Assembly (NCBI RefSeq): GCF_041262165.1
Contig: NZ_JBGCBY010000006.1
Span: 62,001-126,000, forward strand
DNA: 64,000 bases
Source of the DNA: Streptacidiphilus sp041262165
GTDB lineage: Bacteria; Actinomycetota; Actinomycetes; Streptomycetales; Streptomycetaceae
Reading direction: 5' to 3'
The position numbers and the translations under genes were made by a program. Below the pieces are notes generated by a model that saw only the letters and a list, made by a program, of their open reading frames with translations, had not been told where the DNA came from and ran no database searches. Every line of letters starts with the position of its first letter. Positions within the stretch are counted from its first letter, which is position 1. Shown here in pieces: positions 23,636 to 32,374 of this stretch.

Positions 23636-24286
23636 ATGCTCAACAAATACGCGCGAGCTTTCTTCACGCGGGTCCTCACTCCCTTCGCGGCGTTCCTGCT
23701 GCGGATCGGCGTCAGCCCGGACGTGGTCACTCTGGTGGGTACCGCCGGCGTGGTCGCCGGTGCGCTGGTGTTCTTCCCCCAGGGTAGTTTCTTCTGGGGC
23801 ACGATCGTGATCACTGCCTTCGTCTTCTCCGACCTCGTCGACGGCAACATGGCCCGCCAGGCCGGGACCAGCAGCGTCTGGGGCGCGTTCCTCGACTCCA
23901 CGCTGGACCGGGTCGCCGACTCGGCGATCTTCGGTGGGCTCGCGCTCTGGTACGCGGGGCGCGGTGAGAACCTGCTGCTCTGCGCGGTCGCCCTGTTCTG
24001 CCTGGCCAGCGGCCAGGTTGTGTCGTACACCAAGGCGCGGGCCGAGAGCCTGGGCCTGAAGTGCGACGTCGCGGGCCTGGTGGAGCGGGCCGATCGGCTG
24101 ACGGTGACGCTGGTCGCGGCGGGGTTGTCCGGGCTGCACGGCTTCGGGGTTCCCTACATCGACTGGCTGCTGCCGATCGCCCTGTGGCTGATCGCGGTCG
24201 GCAGCCTGGTCACCGTGCTGCAGCGGATGCTGACGGTACGTCGGGAGGCGGCTGAGGCCGTCGCAGCGGGGGGCGGTCGGCTGTGA
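23636..24286 (+). CDS. pgsA: phosphatidylinositol phosphate synthase (CDP-alcohol phosphatidyltransferase)
   Basis: Joins CDP-diacylglycerol to inositol 1-phosphate, the first committed step of actinobacterial phosphatidylinositol synthesis. 216 aa, about six membrane helices. The complete CDP-alcohol signature D-x2-DG-x2-AR-x8-G-x3-D-x3-D spans Asp66 to Asp91. Its position as first gene of a pgsA-patA-pimA run supports phosphatidylinositol phosphate rather than phosphatidylglycerol phosphate. The next gene overlaps the stop by four bases. Confidence 0.93.
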   Translation: MLNKYARAFFTRVLTPFAAFLLRIGVSPDVVTLVGTAGVVAGALVFFPQGSFFWGTIVITAFVFSDLVDGNMARQAGTSSVWGAFLDSTLDRVADSAIFGGLALWYAGRGENLLLCAVALFCLASGQVVSYTKARAESLGLKCDVAGLVERADRLTVTLVAAGLSGLHGFGVPYIDWLLPIALWLIAVGSLVTVLQRMLTVRREAAEAVAAGGGRL

Positions 24287-25278
24287 AGGACCAGATGGTT
24301 TACGCGGCGTACGCGGCGGGTTGGGGGGCCGTGAAGCGGCTGCCGGAGCGGGTGGCGAACCGTCTCTTCGAGCAGATCGCGGACCTGGTGTGGAAGCGGC
24401 GCGGCAAGGGCGTACTGCGGCTGGAGGCCAACCTGCGCCGGGTGCGTCCCAAGGCGTCCGACGCGGAGATCGCCGAGCTCAGCCGGGCCGGGATGCGCAG
24501 CTACCTGCGCTACTGGGGCGAGTCCTTTCGGTTGCCCGTGTGGACTGAGGAGCGGGTGAAGGCGTCGTTCGACCCCGAGTTCATCGAGCGGCTCGACGAT
24601 GTGCTCGGGTCCGGGCGCGGCGCGATCCTGGCGCTGCCGCACATGGGCAACTGGGATCTGGCCGGGGCCTGGATCGTGGTGCGCGGCTACCCCTTCGCCA
24701 CGGTCGCCGAGCGGCTGAAGCCGGAGAAGCTGTTCGACCGCTTCGTCGCCTACCGCGAGGGCCTGGGTATGGAGGTGCTGCCGCTGACCGGCGGTGCGAA
24801 CACCCTGGCCACGCTGGCGCAGCGGCTGCGCGGGGGCGGTCTGGTGTGCCTGGTGGGAGACCGGGATCTGTCGGCGTCGGGTGTCGACGTGCAGTTCATG
24901 GGTGAGGCGGCGCGGATGCCCGCGGGCCCGGCCGTACTGGCCGTGCAGACCGGCGCGGCGCTGCTGCCGGTGACGCTCTGGTACGACGGGACACCGGTGA
25001 TGAAGGGGCGCGTCCACGAGGAGGTCGCCCAGCCCGGGTCCGGCAGCAAGCGGGAGAAGGCGGCGGCGATGACCCAGATGCTGGCCGACGTGTGGGGCGA
25101 GGGCGTGCGCGAGCATCCGCAGGACTGGCACATGCTGCAGCGCTTCTGGCTGGCTGACGTCGACCGGTCCCGGCTGCAGCCCGCCCGGGACCCGGCGTCG
25201 GGTGACATCTCCGCGGCCGACACCTCCGCGGCGGACCCGGCTGCGGCGGACCCGTCGACGGTGGAGGCGGGCTCATGA
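24283..25278 (+). CDS. patA: phosphatidylinositol mannoside acyltransferase
   Basis: Membrane-associated acyltransferase adding a fatty acid to the mannose of PIM1/PIM2. 331 aa of the LpxL/HtrB-like superfamily. The catalytic HxxxxD is LPHMGNWD (His120, Asp125), with a VGDRDLSASG stretch about 75 residues later. The C-terminal 30 residues are an Ala/Asp/Ser repeat-like tail. The GTG at 24283 overlaps the pgsA stop (GTGA) and the next ATG overlaps this stop, so the three genes are translationally coupled. Confidence 0.9.
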   Translation: MKDQMVYAAYAAGWGAVKRLPERVANRLFEQIADLVWKRRGKGVLRLEANLRRVRPKASDAEIAELSRAGMRSYLRYWGESFRLPVWTEERVKASFDPEFIERLDDVLGSGRGAILALPHMGNWDLAGAWIVVRGYPFATVAERLKPEKLFDRFVAYREGLGMEVLPLTGGANTLATLAQRLRGGGLVCLVGDRDLSASGVDVQFMGEAARMPAGPAVLAVQTGAALLPVTLWYDGTPVMKGRVHEEVAQPGSGSKREKAAAMTQMLADVWGEGVREHPQDWHMLQRFWLADVDRSRLQPARDPASGDISAADTSAADPAAADPSTVEAGS

Positions 25279-26471
25279 GGATCGGCATCGTCTGCCCCTA
25301 TGCCTGGGACGTGCCGGGCGGCGTCCAGTTCCACATCCGGGACCTGGCCGAGCACCTGATCCGGCTGGGCCACAAGGTCTCCGTACTCGCCCCGGCGGAC
25401 GACGACACGCCGCTGCCGCCGTACGTCACCTCCGCGGGACGCGCGGTTCCGGTGCCTTACAACGGCTCGGTGGCCCGGCTGAACTTCGGGGTACTGTCGG
25501 CCGCCCGGGTGCGCCGCTGGCTGCACGATGGTGCCTTCGAGGTCCTGCACATCCACGAGCCGGTCACCCCGAGCCTGTCGCTGCTGGCCTGCTGGGCGGC
25601 GACCGGGCCGATCGTGGCGACCTTCCACACCTCCAACCCGCGCTCCCGGGCCATGATCGCGGCCGAGCCGATCATGCAGCCGGCGCTGGAGAAGATCAGC
25701 GCCCGGATCGCGGTCAGCGAGTACGCCCGGCGCACGCTCGTCGAACACTTCGGCGGGGACGCGGTGCTGATCCCCAACGGGGTCGACGTCGGCTTCTTCG
25801 CCCGGGCGGAGCCCGAGCCGAAGTGGAGCGGCGGCACCATCGGGTTCGTGGGCCGGATCAACGAGCCCAGGAAGGGCCTGCCGACGCTGCTGGAGGCGCT
25901 CCCGAGGATCCTGGCCGCGCGACCGGGGACGCGGCTGCTGGTGGCCGGCAAGGGCGACGAGGAGGAGGCCGTGAAGGGCCTCCCCGCGGACGTGCGTGCG
26001 CAGATCGAGTTCCTCGGGATGGTCAGCGACGAGGAGAAGGCCCGGCTGCTGCGCAGCGTCGACCTCTACGTCGCGCCCAACACCGGCGGCGAGAGCTTCG
26101 GCATCATCCTGGTAGAGGCCATGTCGGCGTCCGCGCCGGTGCTCGCCAGCGACCTGGACGCGTTCCGGCAGGTGCTCGACGGCGGCAGCGCGGGGGAACT
26201 GTTCCCGGTCGGGGACGCCGGCGCCCTCGCGGAGGCCGCCGTACGGTTGCTGGGCGACCCGGAGCGGCTCGCGGAGCTGCGCGAGGCAGGGTCGCGGCAT
26301 GTCCGCCGCTTCGACTGGGAGACGGTCGGCGCCGACATCCTCTCCGTCTACGAGACCGTCGCCACCGGTGCGGCGGCGATGGTCGACGAGGACCCCAGCG
26401 GGGGCTGGCGGGCGCGGCTGGGATTCGCGCGGGACAGGCCGCTCGCGGAGCCCGACCCGTCCAAGCCGTAG
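25275..26471 (+). CDS. pimA: phosphatidylinositol alpha-mannosyltransferase
   Basis: GT4-family GT-B glycosyltransferase moving mannose from GDP-mannose to phosphatidylinositol at the inner face of the membrane. 398 aa. IVCPYAWDVPGGVQFHIRDLAEHL at the start contains the phosphate-binding GGVQ, FVGRINEPRKGLPTLLEAL opens the second Rossmann domain, and NTGGESFGIILVEAM has the E-x7-E donor site. ATG start overlapping patA. Acts before PatA in the pathway although encoded after it. Confidence 0.93.
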   Translation: MRIGIVCPYAWDVPGGVQFHIRDLAEHLIRLGHKVSVLAPADDDTPLPPYVTSAGRAVPVPYNGSVARLNFGVLSAARVRRWLHDGAFEVLHIHEPVTPSLSLLACWAATGPIVATFHTSNPRSRAMIAAEPIMQPALEKISARIAVSEYARRTLVEHFGGDAVLIPNGVDVGFFARAEPEPKWSGGTIGFVGRINEPRKGLPTLLEALPRILAARPGTRLLVAGKGDEEEAVKGLPADVRAQIEFLGMVSDEEKARLLRSVDLYVAPNTGGESFGIILVEAMSASAPVLASDLDAFRQVLDGGSAGELFPVGDAGALAEAAVRLLGDPERLAELREAGSRHVRRFDWETVGADILSVYETVATGAAAMVDEDPSGGWRARLGFARDRPLAEPDPSKP

Positions 26472-26482
26472 GGTGACGCCTT

Positions 26483-27016
26483 GTGAGCATCTGGGTCTGG
26501 GTAGTCGTCGCTGTCGTTCTGGTCGGGCTTTACCTGAGTTGGACGGCGGGGCGGCTGGACCGGCTGCACGCGCGGATCGACGCGGCGAAGGCCGCTCTGG
26601 ACGCGCAGTTGCTCCGGCGGTCCTCGACGACGCTGGAACTGGCGACGTCCACGCTGCTCGACCCTGCCGCGTCCATCGTCCTCTACCAGGCGGCGCACGG
26701 CGCCCGTACGGCTGCGGAGGAGGGGCGGGAGGTCGCCGAGAGCGACCTCAGCCAGGCCCTGCGGGCGGTCTTCGGGACGCCGGCGCAGGTGGACGAGCTG
26801 CGTGCGCTGGTCGGCGGCGAGGAGATCGTCGCGGATCTGACGGCGGCGGTCCGCCGGGTGCCGATGGCGCGGCGGTTCCACAACGACTCGGTGCGGGCCG
26901 CGCGGGCGGTGCGCAGGCATCGTCTGGTGCGGATGCTGCGGCTGGCCGGGCACGCGCCGTTCCCGATGGCCTTCGAGATGGACGACGAGCCCCCGTCCGC
27001 GCTGGCCCCGGCGTGA
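26483..27016 (+). CDS. single-pass membrane protein, weakly LemA-like
   Basis: 177 aa. One N-terminal helix (IWVWVVVAVVLVGLYLSW) is followed by a helical cytoplasmic part. LDRLHARIDAAKAALDAQLLRR resembles the start of the LemA domain, but the rest is divergent, so this is only a hint. GTG start 11 bases after pimA, so it belongs to the pgsA operon. Function unknown. Confidence 0.7.
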   Translation: MSIWVWVVVAVVLVGLYLSWTAGRLDRLHARIDAAKAALDAQLLRRSSTTLELATSTLLDPAASIVLYQAAHGARTAAEEGREVAESDLSQALRAVFGTPAQVDELRALVGGEEIVADLTAAVRRVPMARRFHNDSVRAARAVRRHRLVRMLRLAGHAPFPMAFEMDDEPPSALAPA

Positions 27017-27124
27017 CCCGACACCGTTCGGCATGAGGTCGGGCTGACCTCGGCGTGACCCGCCATCACCCTGCAGTGACGCGGAAGTGAGACGCGCCAC
27101 TGCGGAGTGTGGCCCGAGGGCGAG

Positions 27125-27152
27125 CTGGACCGGGTGGAGCATCGGCTAGGGT
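27125..27152 (+). promoter_or_regulatory. candidate promoter of pdxS
   Basis: CTGGAC at 27125-27130 and TAGGGT at 27147-27152 are 16 bases apart, about 60 bases upstream of the GTG start. Inferred from pattern only. Confidence 0.35.
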
Positions 27153-27212
27153 CGGTTCGGGCCTACCATTGGGCTTATCGCACCACCGTCCGTGTCTTCA
27201 GTGAGGTCTTTC

Positions 27213-28127
27213 GTGTCCACCAACACCCCCGCCCCCACCGACAACCCCGCCGTCGGCACCGCCCGCGTCAAGCGCGGCATGGCCGAGCAGCTCAAGGGCG
27301 GCGTGATCATGGACGTCGTCGACGCCGAGCAGGCGAAGATCGCCGAGGACGCCGGTGCCGTGGCCGTCATGGCCCTGGAGCGGGTCCCCGCCGACATCCG
27401 CAAGGACGGCGGCGTCGCCCGCATGTCCGACCCCGACATGATCGACGGCATCATCAACGCGGTCTCCATCCCGGTCATGGCCAAGTCCCGGATCGGCCAC
27501 TTCGTCGAGGCCCAGGTGCTGCAGTCGCTCGGCGTCGACTACATCGACGAGTCCGAGGTGCTGACTCCGGCCGACGAGGTCAACCACAGCGACAAGTGGG
27601 CCTTCACCACCCCCTTCGTCTGCGGCGCGACCAACCTGGGCGAGGCGCTGCGCCGTATCGCCGAGGGCGCGGCCATGATCCGCTCCAAGGGCGAGGCCGG
27701 CACCGGCAACGTGGTCGAGGCGGTCCGCCACATGCGCCAGATCCGCGCCGACATCGGCCGCCTGCGCGCCCTGGACAACAACGAGCTCTACGCCGCCGCC
27801 AAGGAGCTCCGCGCCCCGTACGAGCTGGTCAAGGAGGTCGCCGAGCTGGGCAAGCTGCCGGTCGTGCTGTTCTCCGCCGGCGGCGTGGCCACCCCCGCCG
27901 ACGCCGCGCTGATGATGCAGCTCGGCGCCGAGGGCGTCTTCGTCGGCTCCGGCATCTTCAAGTCCGGCGACCCGGCCAAGCGCGCCGAGGCCATCGTCAA
28001 GGCCACCACCTTCTTCGACGACCCGAAGATCATCGCGGACGTCTCCCGCGGCCTGGGCGAGGCCATGGTCGGCATCAACTGCGACACCCTGCCTGACTCC
28101 GAGCGCTACGCCAACCGCGGCTGGTAG
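27213..28127 (+). CDS. pdxS: pyridoxal 5'-phosphate synthase lyase subunit
   Basis: Forms PLP from ribose 5-phosphate, glyceraldehyde 3-phosphate and ammonia supplied by PdxT. 304 aa (beta/alpha)8 barrel. Highly conserved stretches include KRGMAEQLKGGVIMDVV, VMALERVPADIRKDGGVARM and MAKSRIGHFVEAQ, whose lysines bind the substrates covalently. The GTG at 27213 follows GTGAGGTC; an in-frame start at 27192 would add seven unconserved codons. Followed by a hairpin with a T-run before pdxT. Confidence 0.95.
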   Translation: MSTNTPAPTDNPAVGTARVKRGMAEQLKGGVIMDVVDAEQAKIAEDAGAVAVMALERVPADIRKDGGVARMSDPDMIDGIINAVSIPVMAKSRIGHFVEAQVLQSLGVDYIDESEVLTPADEVNHSDKWAFTTPFVCGATNLGEALRRIAEGAAMIRSKGEAGTGNVVEAVRHMRQIRADIGRLRALDNNELYAAAKELRAPYELVKEVAELGKLPVVLFSAGGVATPADAALMMQLGAEGVFVGSGIFKSGDPAKRAEAIVKATTFFDDPKIIADVSRGLGEAMVGINCDTLPDSERYANRGW

Positions 28128-28154
28128 TTCGTACCGGTGGCTTCGTGCCACTGG

Positions 28155-28191
28155 TGGGGAGCGCGGCCTCCGGGTCCGCGCTCCCCATTTT
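28155..28191 (+). terminator. intrinsic terminator or attenuator between pdxS and pdxT
   Basis: A 12-bp stem (TGGGGAGCGCGG and its complement) is followed at once by TTTT at 28188-28191. This is the only hairpin-plus-T-run that I noticed in the window. It lies within what would be expected to be one operon. Confidence 0.7.
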
Positions 28192-28233
28192 CCGTTCCCC
28201 GCTGATCAAAGCTCCCCGAAGAGGTTTTTCGCC

Positions 28234-28830
28234 GTGACCAGTTCTCCCGTTGTCGGTGTTCTCGCGTTGCAGGGTGACGTGCGCGAGCACGCCCTGGCGC
28301 TGGCCGAGGCCGACGCGGTCGCGCGGCCTGTCCGCCGCATCGAGGAGTTGGCGGAGATCGACGCCCTGGTCATTCCCGGCGGCGAGTCGACCACCATGTC
28401 CAAGCTGGCGCTGATCTTCGGGCTGATGGAGCCGCTGCGGGCCCGGGTCGCCGCGGGGATGCCGGTCTACGGCTCCTGCGCCGGCATGATCATGCTCGCG
28501 GACAAGATCCTGGACGGCCGGGACGACCAGGAGAGCGTCGGCGGGATAGACATGACGGTGCGTCGGAACGCGTTCGGGCGGCAGAACGAGTCCTTCGAGC
28601 AGTCGATCGACTTCCGTGGCCTGGACGGCGGCCCAGTGCACGGGATCTTCATCCGCGCGCCCTGGGTCGAGTCCGTGGGCGAGGGCGTCGAGGTCCTCGC
28701 CGACCTGGGCGACGGGCGTGTCGTGGCGGTACGTCAGGGGAATCTGCTGGCCACGTCGTTCCACCCGGAACTGAGCGGCGACAGCAGAGTGCACGCCTAC
28801 TTCGTGGACATGGTCCGCGCCGCCGGGTGA
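28234..28830 (+). CDS. pdxT: pyridoxal 5'-phosphate synthase glutaminase subunit
   Basis: Class I glutamine amidotransferase that supplies ammonia to PdxS. 198 aa. PGGESTTMSKL at 48-58 forms the oxyanion region, the nucleophile is Cys82 in YGSCAGMI, and His177 and Glu179 are in SFHPELS. GTG start with GAAGAGG upstream. Separated from pdxS by 106 bases that contain a terminator-like hairpin. Confidence 0.94.
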   Translation: MTSSPVVGVLALQGDVREHALALAEADAVARPVRRIEELAEIDALVIPGGESTTMSKLALIFGLMEPLRARVAAGMPVYGSCAGMIMLADKILDGRDDQESVGGIDMTVRRNAFGRQNESFEQSIDFRGLDGGPVHGIFIRAPWVESVGEGVEVLADLGDGRVVAVRQGNLLATSFHPELSGDSRVHAYFVDMVRAAG

Positions 28831-28925
28831 CCGTCAGGTGACTGCCGGGTGACCGTTGTCACCGATGGCGACGGTAGGATCTCCCTGTTCCATTTCTTTG
28901 GTGTTGTGTATGAAGGAGTCACTCG

Positions 28926-29684
28926 ATGTCCGGCCACTCCAAATGGGCTACCACCAAGCACAAGAAGGCCGTCATCGACGCCAAGCGGGGCAAGCTCTTC
29001 GCGAAGATGATCAAAAACATCGAGGTCGCGGCCCGCACCGGCGGCGGTGACCCGGCCGGCAACCCGACGCTCTACGACGCCATCCAGAAGGCAAAGAAGA
29101 GCTCGGTGCCGATCGACAACATCAACCGCGCCGTCAAGCGCGGTTCCGGTGCCGAGGCCGGTGGCGCGGACTACTCGACCATCATGTACGAGGGCTACGG
29201 CCCCAACGGCGTCGCGGTGCTGATCGAGTGCCTCACCGACAACCGCAACCGCGCCGCCTCCGACGTGCGCGTGGCGATGACCCGCAACGGCGGCAACATG
29301 GCCGACCCGGGCTCGGTGTCGTACATGTTCACCCGCAAGGGCGTCATCATCGTCCCCAAGGGCGAGAAGCTCGACGAGGACACCGTCCTGGACGCAGTGC
29401 TGGACGCCGGCGCCGAGGAGGTCAACGACCTCGGTGACACCTTCGAGGTGCTGAGCGAGGCGACCGACATGGTCGCGGTCCGCACCGCGCTGCAGGCCGC
29501 CGGGATCGACTACGACTCGGCCGACGCCAGCTTCGTGCCCAGCGTCCAGGTCGAGCTGGACGCCGACGGCGCCCGCAAGATCTTCAAGCTGATCGACGCG
29601 CTGGAGGACAGCGACGACGTCCAGAACGTCTTCGCCAACTTCGACATCTCGGACGAGGTCGGCGCGGAGCTCGACGCCGAGTAG
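28926..29684 (+). CDS. yebC: YebC/PmpR-family protein
   Basis: 252 aa. MSGHSKWATTKHKKAVIDAKRGKLFAKMIKNI is the typical start, followed by IDNINRAVKRGSG, YEGYGPNGVAVLIECLTDNRNR and GSVSYMFTRKG. Described as a DNA-binding transcriptional regulator in several bacteria, and more recently family members have been linked to relief of ribosome stalling at polyproline motifs. It sits just upstream of ruvC, a very common arrangement. ATG follows GAAGGAGTC. Confidence 0.94.
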   Translation: MSGHSKWATTKHKKAVIDAKRGKLFAKMIKNIEVAARTGGGDPAGNPTLYDAIQKAKKSSVPIDNINRAVKRGSGAEAGGADYSTIMYEGYGPNGVAVLIECLTDNRNRAASDVRVAMTRNGGNMADPGSVSYMFTRKGVIIVPKGEKLDEDTVLDAVLDAGAEEVNDLGDTFEVLSEATDMVAVRTALQAAGIDYDSADASFVPSVQVELDADGARKIFKLIDALEDSDDVQNVFANFDISDEVGAELDAE

Positions 29685-29697
29685 GCGACACGCCCCA

Positions 29698-29733
29698 CCG
29701 CTGCCCGGCACCCCTGCGGGTGCCGGGCAGCGG
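29698..29733 (+). terminator. terminator of yebC
   Basis: 15-bp stem (CCGCTGCCCGGCACC and complement) directly after the yebC stop codon, before the ruvC leader. Confidence 0.75.
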
Positions 29734-29812
29734 CATGTCCGGGGCCGCGTTGTCGGACCCGACCGATAGCCTCACCACAGACATCAGTTCCATGAGGGAG
29801 AGGCGGAGCCAC

Positions 29813-30346
29813 GTGCGGGTACTGGGGGTGGACCCAGGCTTGACCAGGTGCGGCGTCGGCGTGGTCGACGGCGCGTCCGGCCGCCCGCTGCGCATGGTCG
29901 CCTGCGGGGTCGTGCGCACCCCCGCGGACGTCGACGTCGCGCACCGGCTGCTGCAGATCGAACAGGGACTGGAGCTGTGGTTCGAGGAGCACCGCCCGGA
30001 CCTGGTCGCGGTCGAACGGGTCTTCGCCCAGCACAACGTCCGCACCGTCATGGGCACCGCGCAGGCGAGTGCCGTCGCCATGCTCTGCGCCACCCGGCGC
30101 GGGATACCCGTCGCGCTGCACACGCCGAGTGAGGTCAAGGCGGCCGTGACCGGCAGCGGACGGGCCGACAAGGCGCAGGTCGGCGCCATGGTCACCCGGC
30201 TGCTCCGGCTGGACGCGCCCCCCAAGCCCGCCGACGCCGCGGACGCGCTGGCGCTGGCCATCTGCCACATCTGGCGCGGCGCAGCCACCGACCGGATCGC
30301 CGCCGCGGTCGCCCGTACGACCTCAGCAAGGGAGCTCCGACTGTGA
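29813..30346 (+). CDS. ruvC: Holliday-junction endonuclease RuvC
   Basis: Resolves four-way junctions by paired nicks. 177 aa. The RNase H-fold active site is Asp7 (VLGVDPGLT), Glu68 (AVERVF) and the two Asp of KPADAADALALA. The GTG at 29813 follows GGCGGAG; the in-frame upstream start at 29720 lies in the yebC terminator. Its stop overlaps the ruvA start (GTGA), so ruvC and ruvA are translationally coupled. Confidence 0.95.
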   Translation: MRVLGVDPGLTRCGVGVVDGASGRPLRMVACGVVRTPADVDVAHRLLQIEQGLELWFEEHRPDLVAVERVFAQHNVRTVMGTAQASAVAMLCATRRGIPVALHTPSEVKAAVTGSGRADKAQVGAMVTRLLRLDAPPKPADAADALALAICHIWRGAATDRIAAAVARTTSARELRL

Positions 30347-30957
30347 TCGCCTTCGTCAGTGGCCCGGTGGCCGCCCTCGCCCCCGGCTCCGCCGTCATCG
30401 AGGTCGGCGGCGTGGGCATGCTGGTCCAGTGCGCCCCGGCGACGCTCGCCCCGCTGCGGATCGGCGAGCCCGTCAGGCTGGCCACCTCGCTGGTCGTCCG
30501 CGAGGACTCGCTGACGCTCTACGGCTTCGCCAACGACGACGAGCGCCAGACCTTCGAACTACTGCAGACCGCGAGCGGGATCGGCCCCAAGGTCGCCCAG
30601 GCCATGCTCGCGGTGCACCGCCCCGACGCGCTGCGGGTCGCCGTCCAGCGCGGTGACGCCAAGGCGCTGACCGCCGTCCCCGGGATCGGGCCCAAGGGGG
30701 CGCAGAAACTGCTGATCGAGCTCAAGGACCGCCTGGGCGCGCCCACCGGATCCGTCCCCGCCCAGCAGCATGTGCGTGCCGCCGGGCCCGCGCCCTGGTC
30801 GGACCAGCTGCACGCGGCCCTGGTCGGCCTGGGCTTCGCCCCGCGCGAGGCCGAGGACGCCGTCGTCGCCGTCACCCCGGAGGCTGAAGCCCAGGAGAGA
30901 CCGGATATCTCCGCGCTGCTGCGGAGCGCCCTGCGCAGCCGCAACCGCGCCCGCTGA
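30343..30957 (+). CDS. ruvA: Holliday-junction DNA helicase subunit RuvA
   Basis: Binds the junction and recruits RuvB. 204 aa: an OB-fold N-terminus (VIEVGGVGMLVQC), two helix-hairpin-helix motifs (ASGIGPKVAQAML and VPGIGPKGAQKLLIELKDR) and a C-terminal RuvB-binding domain (LVGLGFAPREAEDAV). GTG start overlapping ruvC. Confidence 0.95.
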   Translation: MIAFVSGPVAALAPGSAVIEVGGVGMLVQCAPATLAPLRIGEPVRLATSLVVREDSLTLYGFANDDERQTFELLQTASGIGPKVAQAMLAVHRPDALRVAVQRGDAKALTAVPGIGPKGAQKLLIELKDRLGAPTGSVPAQQHVRAAGPAPWSDQLHAALVGLGFAPREAEDAVVAVTPEAEAQERPDISALLRSALRSRNRAR

Positions 30958-31010
30958 GCCGCCGTCCACTGCCTGTTGTCCGCCGCCTGTTGACCCGCCG
31001 TCACACCTCG

Positions 31011-31078
31011 CTGCCGTCCCACCACCGCTGCCGTCTCACCACCGCTGCCGTCACACCACCGCTGCCGTCACACCACCG
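31011..31078. repeat. 17-bp tandem repeat, four copies, between ruvA and ruvB
   Basis: Unit CTGCCGTCACACCACCG. Copies at 31011-31027, 31028-31044, 31045-31061 and 31062-31078 differ only at one or two bases in the TCC/TCT/TCA position. A degenerate fifth copy precedes them and a truncated one follows. It ends 15 bases before the ruvB ATG. Confidence 0.85.
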
Positions 31079-31093
31079 CTGGAGTCGCCGCCC

Positions 31094-32191
31094 ATGAGCC
31101 CTCAGGACGAGTCCGTACACCCCGCCGACCGGCTGGTCACCTCCGCCGCCGACGGCGAGGACCGGGCTGTCGAGGCGGCGCTGCGTCCCAAGGACCTGGA
31201 CGAGTTCATCGGCCAGGAGCGGGTCCGCGAGCAGCTCTCGCTGGTGCTGCAGGCCGCCCGGCACCGTTCGGCCACTCCGGACCACGTCCTGCTCAGCGGC
31301 CCGCCCGGACTGGGCAAGACCACCCTGTCCATGATCATCGCAGCGGAGATGAACGCCCCGATCCGGATCACCTCCGGCCCGGCGATCCAGCACGCCGGCG
31401 ACCTGGCCGCGATCCTCTCCTCGCTCGCCGAGGGCGAGGTGCTGTTCCTCGACGAGATCCACCGGATGTCGCGGCCCGCCGAGGAGATGCTCTACATGGC
31501 CATGGAGGACTTCCGGGTCGACGTCATCGTTGGCAAGGGCCCCGGTGCCACCGCGATCCCGCTGGAGCTGCCGCCGTTCACCCTGGTCGGCGCCACGACC
31601 CGGGCCGGGCTGCTGCCGCCGCCGCTGCGCGACCGCTTCGGCTTCACCGGCCACATGGAGTTCTACGCGCCGGCGGAGCTGGAGCGGGTGATCCACCGAT
31701 CCGCCCGGCTGCTCGACGTCCGGATCGACACGGCGAGTGCCGCCGAGATCGCCGGGCGTTCGCGCGGCACGCCCCGTATCGCCAACCGTCTGCTGCGCCG
31801 TGTTCGCGACTTCGCCCAGGTCAGACACGACGGGGTGATCACCCAGGAGATCGCAGCCGCCGCCCTGGCGGTGTACGAGGTGGACGCGCGCGGGCTCGAC
31901 CGGCTCGATCGCGCCGTGCTGCACGCCCTGCTGAAACTCTTCGGCGGCGGTCCGGTCGGTCTCTCCACGCTCGCCGTCGCTGTGGGGGAGGAGAGCGAGA
32001 CGGTGGAGGAGGTCGCCGAGCCCTTCCTGGTCCGCGAGGGCCTGCTCGCCCGCACCCCGCGCGGCCGGATCGCCACCGCCGCCGCCTGGCAGCACCTCGG
32101 CCTCACTCCGCCGCACGCCCCCCTCCCCGCCCAGCAGGAGCTGTTCGGACCCGGCGCGCAGACCCCCGCCGCACCCGCATCGGAGGGCTGA
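31094..32191 (+). CDS. ruvB: Holliday-junction branch migration ATPase RuvB
   Basis: Hexameric AAA+ motor. 365 aa: Walker A SGPPGLGKTT at about 68-77, Walker B VLFLDEIHRM near 121, sensor LVGATTRAGLLPPPLRDRFG with the arginine finger region, and a C-terminal winged helix. ATG at 31094. The 136-base gap to ruvA is filled by the 17-bp repeat array; no good Shine-Dalgarno remains (CTGGAGTC at best), so expression may depend on coupling to ruvA. Confidence 0.95.
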   Translation: MSPQDESVHPADRLVTSAADGEDRAVEAALRPKDLDEFIGQERVREQLSLVLQAARHRSATPDHVLLSGPPGLGKTTLSMIIAAEMNAPIRITSGPAIQHAGDLAAILSSLAEGEVLFLDEIHRMSRPAEEMLYMAMEDFRVDVIVGKGPGATAIPLELPPFTLVGATTRAGLLPPPLRDRFGFTGHMEFYAPAELERVIHRSARLLDVRIDTASAAEIAGRSRGTPRIANRLLRRVRDFAQVRHDGVITQEIAAAALAVYEVDARGLDRLDRAVLHALLKLFGGGPVGLSTLAVAVGEESETVEEVAEPFLVREGLLARTPRGRIATAAAWQHLGLTPPHAPLPAQQELFGPGAQTPAAPASEG

Positions 32192-32262
32192 ACGAACGGC
32201 TGAACGGACACGGACATGCCCAGAGACTCGCTATCGTCGGAACCGGGATGCGATGCTTGACG

Positions 32263-32291
32263 TTGTCCGTCCAAGGAGTGTCCCTTAGACT
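32263..32291 (+). promoter_or_regulatory. candidate promoter of yajC-secD-secF
   Basis: TTGTCC at 32263-32268 and TAGACT at 32286-32291, spacer 17 bases, about 84 bases upstream of yajC. Confidence 0.45.
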
Positions 32292-32374
32292 CCGCCGTTG
32301 CCGCCCCTATCAGGGTGGACCGCCACCAGATGACCGGCCGCTTCCCTTGCGGCCTCGCAAAGGACCTGTCAGTC

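Noticed and set aside
31011..31078. possible CRISPR array between ruvA and ruvB
   Set aside because: The units are directly adjacent without spacers and only 17 bases long, so this is a tandem repeat. No cas genes are present.
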